Of a stretch of 64,000 bases of DNA, positions 58,753-64,000 are shown piece by piece (within the stretch, counting starts at the first letter, position 1; each line of letters starts with the position of its first letter). Source of the DNA: Stenotrophomonas_A sp035629025 (GTDB lineage Bacteria; Pseudomonadota; Gammaproteobacteria; Xanthomonadales; Xanthomonadaceae); assembly GCA_035629025.1 (NCBI GenBank), contig DASPIU010000037.1:1-64000 (forward strand), read 5' to 3'. The position numbers and the translations under genes were made by a program. The notes beneath the pieces were generated by a model. That model did no database searches. It had not been told where the DNA came from and saw only the letters and a list, made by a program, of their open reading frames with translations.

Positions 58753-59292
58753 TCAGCTGGAAGCTGAGGCGTCCAGCCCCGCCACCGCCCGCGCCACCAC
58801 TTCCTCCAGCGGCGCATCCACATCCACCGCCACCACGTCCGGCTCGTCGGTGGGCGGCTGCAAGGCCTCGAACTGGCTGTCCAGCAGTGCGGGTGACATG
58901 AAATGCCCGGCGCGTGTGCCCAGGCGCGCGGCGATCACCTCGGCCGCGGCATGCAGGAACACGAAGCGCATTGGCACGCCACTGCCGCGCAGGCGCTGGC
59001 GGTGTGCGCGGCGCAGGCCGGAGAAGGCCAGCACCACACACTGCCCGCGCGCGTGGAAGCTGCGCAGGGCTTCGGCCAGGGCCTCGACCCAGGGCTCGCG
59101 CTGCGCATCGGTCAACGGCACGCCGCTGGCCATCTGCGCCTTGGCCTGCTCGCTGTGGAAGTCGTCGGCATCCAGCAGCAGGCAACCGTAGTGTCGCGCC
59201 AGGGCCGCGGCCACGGTGCTCTTGCCACTGCCGGACACGCCCATCACCACGATGGCGGGGGCAGGAGGGGGTAGGACGGGGTCAGGCGTCAT
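58753..59292 (-). CDS. gntK: gluconokinase
   Basis: A 179-aa GntK-type kinase converting gluconate to 6-phosphogluconate. P-loop VMGVSGSGKSTV (near residue 16), DADDFHSEQAKAQMASGVPLTD substrate region, and CVVLAFSGLRRAHRQRLR. It is divergent from the symporter/GH94 pair by 114 bp. Cellobionate phosphorolysis releases gluconate, so this kinase would channel that product into the pentose phosphate or Entner-Doudoroff route. Confidence 0.94.
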   Translation of the reverse strand: MTPDPVLPPPAPAIVVMGVSGSGKSTVAAALARHYGCLLLDADDFHSEQAKAQMASGVPLTDAQREPWVEALAEALRSFHARGQCVVLAFSGLRRAHRQRLRGSGVPMRFVFLHAAAEVIAARLGTRAGHFMSPALLDSQFEALQPPTDEPDVVAVDVDAPLEEVVARAVAGLDASASS

Positions 59293-59406
59293 TGCGATTC
59301 GTCATGGAGGCAGATCGATTCTTCATGCATCGGCCACCCAGGCACGCCGATGGTGTAGCGTCGGCATCCTCGCACGCCTTGTCTCGTTCCGCATCCGGGC
59401 CCGCCC

Positions 59407-60789
59407 ATGCCGCCAGTGCACGACACCGCTACCGACCCACAAACTCCGCCGCTGCGCGAAAAAGCAGGCTATGCCTTTGGCGACTTCGGCCTGAACCTCT
59501 ACTGGGCCAGCATTTCCGCCTTTCTGCTGATCTTCTATACCGACGTGATGATGCTGCCGGCCGCCGCGGTCGGCACGCTCATCCTCGTCACCAAGATCGG
59601 CGACGCGGTGGCCGATCCGCTGATGGGCATGCTCGCCGACCGCACGCGCACGCGCTGGGGACATTTCCGCCCATGGCTGCTGTGGGGCGCGCTGCCGATG
59701 GCCGCCACCGGCGTGCTCGCCTTCACCGTGCCGCCGCTGGCCGCGGACATGCGCCTGCTCTGGGCCTATGTCACCTTCTCGCTGATGATGCTGGCCTATA
59801 CGGTGGTCAGCATCCCGTACTCGGCGCTGTCGGGGGTAATCACCGCCAATGGACAGCAGCGCACGGTGCTGGTCAGCCTGCGCTTCATCGCCGCCTTTGC
59901 CGGCACCACCTTCGTCAACTACGCCACGCTGGATCTGGTGGCGGCGTTTGGTCAGGGCGATGCGGCCACCGGCTGGCAGCGCACGCTGATGCTGTACGGC
60001 GTCATCGCGATGGCGTTGTTCGCCTGCGTGTTCCTGTTCGTGCGCGAACGGGTCACGCCCTCGCCCGCGCAGCGCACGCCCTGGCGCCAGGACGTGGCCG
60101 ACCTGCTGCACAACCGCCCGTGGAAGGTGCTGTTCGTGCTGGCGCTGGTGATCATGGTGACCATCGTGATGCGCGGCGGCGCAGGCGTTTACTACTTCAA
60201 GTACTACCTGGGCCGGCCCGATCTCACTGGCTGGTTCCTGGGCAGCTATTCGGTGGCGCTGGCCCTGGGCGCGGCGGCCACCCCGCTGCTGACGCGCTGG
60301 TTCGACCGGCGCCGCCTGCTGATGGGGCTGATGGTCCTGGTCGGCGTGCTGAGCGGCTCGATGTACCTGGTGCCCGCCGATGGCGTGGTGGCTGCGTTCG
60401 TGCTCAACATCCTGGTCGGCTTCGCGCTCGGGCCGAAGTCGCCGCTGGCCTTTGCCATGTACGCCGACACCGCTGACTACACCGAGTGGCGCACCGGCCG
60501 CCGCGCCACTGCGCTGACCTTTGCCGCTGCCACCTTCTCGCAGAAGCTGGGCGGAGCGATCGCCTCGGCCGCCATCGCCTGGGTGCTGGCCGGCATGGGC
60601 TATGTCGCCAACCAGGCGCAAAGCCAGGCCTCGCAGCACGGCATCGTGCTGTTGATGACCGTGATCCCCGGCATCGTCGCGTTGCTCGCGGCGTGGACGA
60701 TGCGCTTCTATCCCCTCGACGACGCGCGCCTGGCCGAGATCCAGCAGGCCCTGGCCGCGCGCCGTGCCGCCGCCGATTCCACACCATGA
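59407..60789 (+). CDS. GPH-family sugar:cation symporter (MFS)
   Basis: A 460-aa transporter with 12 predicted helices of the glycoside-pentoside-hexuronide (MelB-like) family: GYAFGDFGLNLYWASISAFL in helix 1, ADPLMGMLADRTRTRWGHFRPW in loop 2-3 and KSPLAFAMYADTADYTEWRTGRR in the second half. Linked to the next gene by ATGA overlap, so it probably imports that enzyme's disaccharide-acid substrate. Confidence 0.92.
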   Translation: MPPVHDTATDPQTPPLREKAGYAFGDFGLNLYWASISAFLLIFYTDVMMLPAAAVGTLILVTKIGDAVADPLMGMLADRTRTRWGHFRPWLLWGALPMAATGVLAFTVPPLAADMRLLWAYVTFSLMMLAYTVVSIPYSALSGVITANGQQRTVLVSLRFIAAFAGTTFVNYATLDLVAAFGQGDAATGWQRTLMLYGVIAMALFACVFLFVRERVTPSPAQRTPWRQDVADLLHNRPWKVLFVLALVIMVTIVMRGGAGVYYFKYYLGRPDLTGWFLGSYSVALALGAAATPLLTRWFDRRRLLMGLMVLVGVLSGSMYLVPADGVVAAFVLNILVGFALGPKSPLAFAMYADTADYTEWRTGRRATALTFAAATFSQKLGGAIASAAIAWVLAGMGYVANQAQSQASQHGIVLLMTVIPGIVALLAAWTMRFYPLDDARLAEIQQALAARRAAADSTP

Positions 60790-63197
60790 CCCTGCCGCCC
60801 TTCGCCGACGCCACAAACACCACCGACGACACCCGCGACCTGCTCGGCCCCAGCGCCGACGGCCAGCGCTACATTCTGCGCAGCCCCACGGCGATGCCCA
60901 ATGCCGGTGCATTCCTGTGGAACCGCCGGATGATGATCCAGCTCACCTGCCGCGGCTATGCCACCGCGCAGTTCATGCAGCCGGAGCCGGCCAAGTACGC
61001 GCACGCACCGAACCTGGAAGCGCGCACCTTCATGCAGCCGGAGCAGCCGTACTACGCCCATCATCCCGGCCGCTTCTTCTATCTGAAGGACGAGGACAGC
61101 GGCATGCTGTACTCGGCGCCCTACGAACCGGTGCGGGCCAGGCCGGCGCGCTTCGAGTTCTCCGCCGGCAAGCACGATATCGCCTGGGAAGTGGAATTCG
61201 ACGGCATCGTGCTGGAGCTGCGCGCGCAGCTGCCGGAGGAAACGCCACTGGAACTGTGGTCGTGCCGGGTACGCAACGTGTCCGGTCGGCCGCGGCGGCT
61301 GTCGCTGTATCCGTACTTCCCGGTCGGCTACATGTCGTGGATGAACCAGTCGGCCGACTACCGCGCCGACCTCGGCGGAATCGTCTGCCGCAGCGTCGCG
61401 CCGTACCAGAAGGTCGCCGACTACTGGCGCCAGCGCGACTTCAAGGATTGCACCTTCCTGCTGCACGAGCAGCCGGTGGCGGGCTGGGAAGCGCGGCAGT
61501 CCGCATTCGAGGGCGAGGGCGGGCTGCATGCGCCGTCAGCGCTGGCCGGCGAACGCCTGGGCAACAGCGACGCGCGTTATGAAACGCCGACCGCGGTGCT
61601 GCAGCAGCGGCTCGCGCTGGACGATGGCGCGCAGGCGGACCTGCGCTACCTGTTCGGCCCGGCCCGTGACGATGCGGAGATCGCCGCGCTGCGCGAGCGT
61701 TATCTATCCGCGGCCGGGTTTTCCGAGGCCGCGCAAGCGCACGCCGCGCATCTGGCGGCCGGGCAGGGCTGCATCGAAGTGGAAACGCCCGATGCCGCCT
61801 TCGACAATCTGGTCAACCACTGGCTGCCGCGACAGGTGTTCTACCACGGCGATGTCAACCGCCTCACCACCGATCCGCAGACGCGCAACCTGTTGCAGGA
61901 CCACCTCGGCATGGCCTATCTGGCGCCGGCGGTGGCGCGTGCCGCCTTCCTGCATGCGCTCTCGCAGCAGGAGCCCAGCGGCGCGATGCCCGACGGCATC
62001 CTGCTCGACGAGCAGGCCGAGCTGAAATACATCAACCAGGTGCCGCATACCGACCACTGCGTGTGGCTGCCGATCTTCCTGGACGCCTATCTCGGCGAGA
62101 CCGGCGATGCCGGCCTGCTCGATGAAATCGTCGAAGACCGCGCCGGCCGCCGCCTCGACGTGGCCGCGCGCCTGGATGCGGCGATGGACTGGCTGCTGCA
62201 GGCGCGCGATGCGCGCGGCCTGAGCTATATCGCGCAGGGCGACTGGTGCGACCCGATGAACATGGTCGGCTATCGCGGCCAGGGCGTGTCCGGCTGGCTG
62301 ACCCTGGCTACTGCCTATGCGTTGAAGTTGTGGTCGGGCCAGTGCGAACGCCATGGCCGCGCCGAGGCCGCGCAGCGCTATGCCGCCGCCGCCACGGCGG
62401 TGAATGCGGATGCCAACCGCGAACTGTGGGATGGCGACTGGTACGCGCGCGGCATCACCGATGACGGCGTGCGCTTTGGTATCGCCGCCGACGAGGAGGG
62501 CCGCATCTACCTCAACCCGCAGAGCTGGGCGATGCTGTCGGGCGCCGCCGACGCCGCGCGCCAGGCGCGCCTGCTCGACGCGGTGGCCGCGCAGCTGTAC
62601 ACGCCGTACGGCCCGGTGATGCTGGCCCCGCCCTATACCGGCATGCGCGAGGACGTGGGCCGGCTGACCCAGAAGCATCCGGGTTCGGCCGAGAACGGCG
62701 CGGTCTACAACCACGCCGCGGCCTTCCACCTGCACAGCCTGTATGCGGTGGGCGAGGCTGACCGTGCCTGGTCGGTGCTGCGGGCGATGATCCCCGGCCC
62801 ATCGCGCGCCGACCTGCTGCAGCGCGGCCAGCTGCCGGTGTATGTGCCCAATTACTATCGCGGCGCCTGGCGCGAGATCCCCCGCACCGCGGGACGTTCG
62901 AGCCAGCTGTTCAATACGGGCACCGTGGCCTGGGTGTATCGCGACGTGGTCGAGCAGCTGTTCGGTTTGCGCGGCGAGGGCGATGTATTGCGCGTGCAGC
63001 CGCAGCTGCCCTCGCACTGGTCCCAGGCGCGGGTGCGGCGCGTGTTTCGCGGCGCGCAGTTCGACGTGGCTTACCGGCGCGTGGCTGGGCTGGCGGCAAT
63101 ATCCGTGGAGGTCGACGGCGTGGCCTGCCCGCAGGGCAGCATCGGCGCGATCGAGACCGGGCGGCGCTATGCGGTGGAGGTGTTGTTGCCTGGGTAA
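60786..63197 (+). CDS. GH94 phosphorylase, probable cellobionic acid phosphorylase
   Basis: An 803-aa glycoside hydrolase family 94 protein: N-terminal beta-sandwich, helical linker and (alpha/alpha)6 barrel. The general acid is expected at D486 in GDWCDPMNMVG; this Cys/Pro/Met-rich variant of the family's DWND motif fits cellobionate phosphorylases rather than cellobiose or chitobiose phosphorylases. Reaction: cellobionate plus phosphate to glucose 1-phosphate plus gluconate, in the cytosol. The adjacent gluconokinase and symporter support this. No signal peptide. Alternative: another beta-glycoside phosphorylase. Confidence 0.85.
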   Translation: MTLPPFADATNTTDDTRDLLGPSADGQRYILRSPTAMPNAGAFLWNRRMMIQLTCRGYATAQFMQPEPAKYAHAPNLEARTFMQPEQPYYAHHPGRFFYLKDEDSGMLYSAPYEPVRARPARFEFSAGKHDIAWEVEFDGIVLELRAQLPEETPLELWSCRVRNVSGRPRRLSLYPYFPVGYMSWMNQSADYRADLGGIVCRSVAPYQKVADYWRQRDFKDCTFLLHEQPVAGWEARQSAFEGEGGLHAPSALAGERLGNSDARYETPTAVLQQRLALDDGAQADLRYLFGPARDDAEIAALRERYLSAAGFSEAAQAHAAHLAAGQGCIEVETPDAAFDNLVNHWLPRQVFYHGDVNRLTTDPQTRNLLQDHLGMAYLAPAVARAAFLHALSQQEPSGAMPDGILLDEQAELKYINQVPHTDHCVWLPIFLDAYLGETGDAGLLDEIVEDRAGRRLDVAARLDAAMDWLLQARDARGLSYIAQGDWCDPMNMVGYRGQGVSGWLTLATAYALKLWSGQCERHGRAEAAQRYAAAATAVNADANRELWDGDWYARGITDDGVRFGIAADEEGRIYLNPQSWAMLSGAADAARQARLLDAVAAQLYTPYGPVMLAPPYTGMREDVGRLTQKHPGSAENGAVYNHAAAFHLHSLYAVGEADRAWSVLRAMIPGPSRADLLQRGQLPVYVPNYYRGAWREIPRTAGRSSQLFNTGTVAWVYRDVVEQLFGLRGEGDVLRVQPQLPSHWSQARVRRVFRGAQFDVAYRRVAGLAAISVEVDGVACPQGSIGAIETGRRYAVEVLLPG

Positions 63198-63202
63198 GCC
63201 TC

Positions 63203-63270
63203 CTGTAGGAGCGGCTTCAGCCGCGACCGCTGTCCGCCGCGGGCGGTCGCGGCTGAAGCCGCTCCTACAG
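63203..63270. repeat. REPIN (perfect REP doublet)
   Basis: Two 28-bp arms (63203-63230 and 63243-63270) are perfect inverted copies around a 12-bp centre. Each starts CTGTAGGAGCGGCTTCAGCC and continues GCGACCGC. It is the best-preserved member of the repeat family in this window. It lies just after the GH94 gene and could end its transcript. Confidence 0.88.
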
Positions 63271-63352
63271 AGGGCGGGTTACAAGGGCTGGAATAGGTGT
63301 GGCGGAGCAGGCCACGGGTACACTGCCGGTAAGCTGTCGCCGGAGGGGCGCG

Positions 63353-64000
63353 TTGATTTCGAGCTGGATCCTGCTGTCGGTGTCGGTCGGCTATGCCGCG
63401 CTGCTGTTCGCGGTGGCATGGTGGGGCGACCGCCGGCCGCTGTATCCGGACCGGCCGTGGCTGCGCCCGGCCGTCTACAGCCTGGCGCTGGCGGTGTACT
63501 GCTCGTCGTGGACGTTCTACGGCGCGGTCGGCACTGCCGTGCGCAACGGCATCGGCTACCTGCCGATCTACCTCGGCCCGTTGCTGCTGCTGATCTTCGG
63601 CTGGCGCATCATCGAGCGCCTGGCGTTGATCGCGCGCTCGGAGAACACGGTCTCCATCGCCGACTTCATCTCCTCGCGCTACGGCCGCTCGCGCCGCCTG
63701 GCCGCGCTGGTGGCGGTCATTGCCCTGGTCGGCATCGTTCCGTACCTGGCCCTGCAGTACAAGGCGGTGGCGATGAGCCTGCAGGTGCTCACCGGCCAGT
63801 CCGCCGGCGGCCACTCCTTCATCGGCGACCCGGCGCTCTACGTCGCCCTGCTGATGGCGCTGTTTGCCGCGCTGTTCGGCACCCGCCAGGCCGATGCCAC
63901 CGAACACCACCACGGCATGATGCTGGCCATTGCGCTGGAGTCGGTGATCAAGCTGGTGGCGATGCTCGCCGTGGGCCTGTTCGCCTGGGCGTGGCTGGGC
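63353..64000 (+). CDS. sensor histidine kinase with N-terminal SLC5/SSS transporter-like domain (partial)
   Basis: Open from TTG 63353 to the window end (216 codons). GGAGGGG five bases upstream supports the rare TTG start; there is no in-frame ATG before residue ~141. Translation gives repeated membrane helices (SWILLSVSVGYAALLFAVAWW, AVYCSSWTFYGAVG, IGYLPIYLGPLLLLIFGW) with the SSS-type segment NTVSIADFISSRYGRSRRLA. This is characteristic of the N-terminus of CbrA- or NahK/ErcS-like hybrid sensor kinases in this family, usually over 1000 aa. The kinase part lies outside the window; a plain solute symporter is the alternative. Confidence 0.82.
   Translation, partial: MISSWILLSVSVGYAALLFAVAWWGDRRPLYPDRPWLRPAVYSLALAVYCSSWTFYGAVGTAVRNGIGYLPIYLGPLLLLIFGWRIIERLALIARSENTVSIADFISSRYGRSRRLAALVAVIALVGIVPYLALQYKAVAMSLQVLTGQSAGGHSFIGDPALYVALLMALFAALFGTRQADATEHHHGMMLAIALESVIKLVAMLAVGLFAWAWLG

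Overview
This is a 64 kb, GC-rich, gene-dense stretch of a Gammaproteobacterial chromosome, most likely family Xanthomonadaceae (Xanthomonas, Stenotrophomonas, Lysobacter, Pseudoxanthomonas or Luteimonas; genus not decidable by eye). Reasons: Oar-like TonB receptors, an S46 dipeptidyl peptidase, opgD, a Xanthomonas-type 658-aa Rep, a cellobionate phosphorylase locus and family-typical REP repeats. Nearly everything is ordinary chromosomal backbone. I see no prophage, insertion sequence, CRISPR array or tRNA.

Layout. 1-111: 3' end of a 5S rRNA gene with a perfect terminator, closing an rRNA operon that lies to the left. 165-980: mutM. 1014-13716: a LysR regulator diverging from a long, tightly packed catabolic operon. 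Its products are a PdxA-like dehydrogenase, an enolase-superfamily acid-sugar dehydratase, a DHDPS-family dehydratase/aldolase, an aldehyde dehydrogenase, a cytochrome b561, a four-gene sugar ABC importer, an SMP-30 lactonase and a beta-propeller protein. Together they look like import and non-phosphorylative oxidation of a sugar or sugar lactone to 2-oxoglutarate. Two genes of this operon (ABC ATPase and propeller) carry apparent single frameshifts. 13823-18386: ECF sigma factor, a short Ser/Thr kinase, an exported DUF4380-like protein and opgD. 18424-25027: housekeeping genes (Sel1-like exported protein, tdk, rep, GNAT, yceH, e(P4)-type phosphatase, pyrF).

25061-31613: two tandem paralogous Oar-like TonB-dependent receptors on the minus strand. 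LacI-type palindromes lie upstream of each, and a candidate plus-strand small RNA lies between them. 32206-44082: lipoprotein, plsB, ydcH-like, ttcA, rdgC, YgjP-like protease, alpha/beta hydrolase, hemH, SYLF protein, tatABC and a BPSS1780-like membrane protein. 44400-46945: an amidotransferase overlapping a GspE/PulE ATPase. 47021-50735: glyQ, a glutathione S-transferase and glyS chained by 4-nt overlaps. 50822-56421: tamA-tamB. 56504-58654: S46 dipeptidyl peptidase. 58753-63197: gluconokinase diverging from a sugar symporter plus GH94 gene pair, which I read as a cellobionate-use locus. 63353-end: N-terminal SLC5-like part of a sensor kinase starting with TTG.

The most unusual points are the candidate sRNA at about 28331-28425, the paired LacI-like operators, the unusual enzyme combination and frameshifts in the sugar-acid operon, the GST gene wedged between the two glycyl-tRNA synthetase subunit genes, and a perfect 28-bp-arm REPIN at 63203-63270. 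All functional calls rest on reading translated sequence and recalled family motifs. No database search was run.
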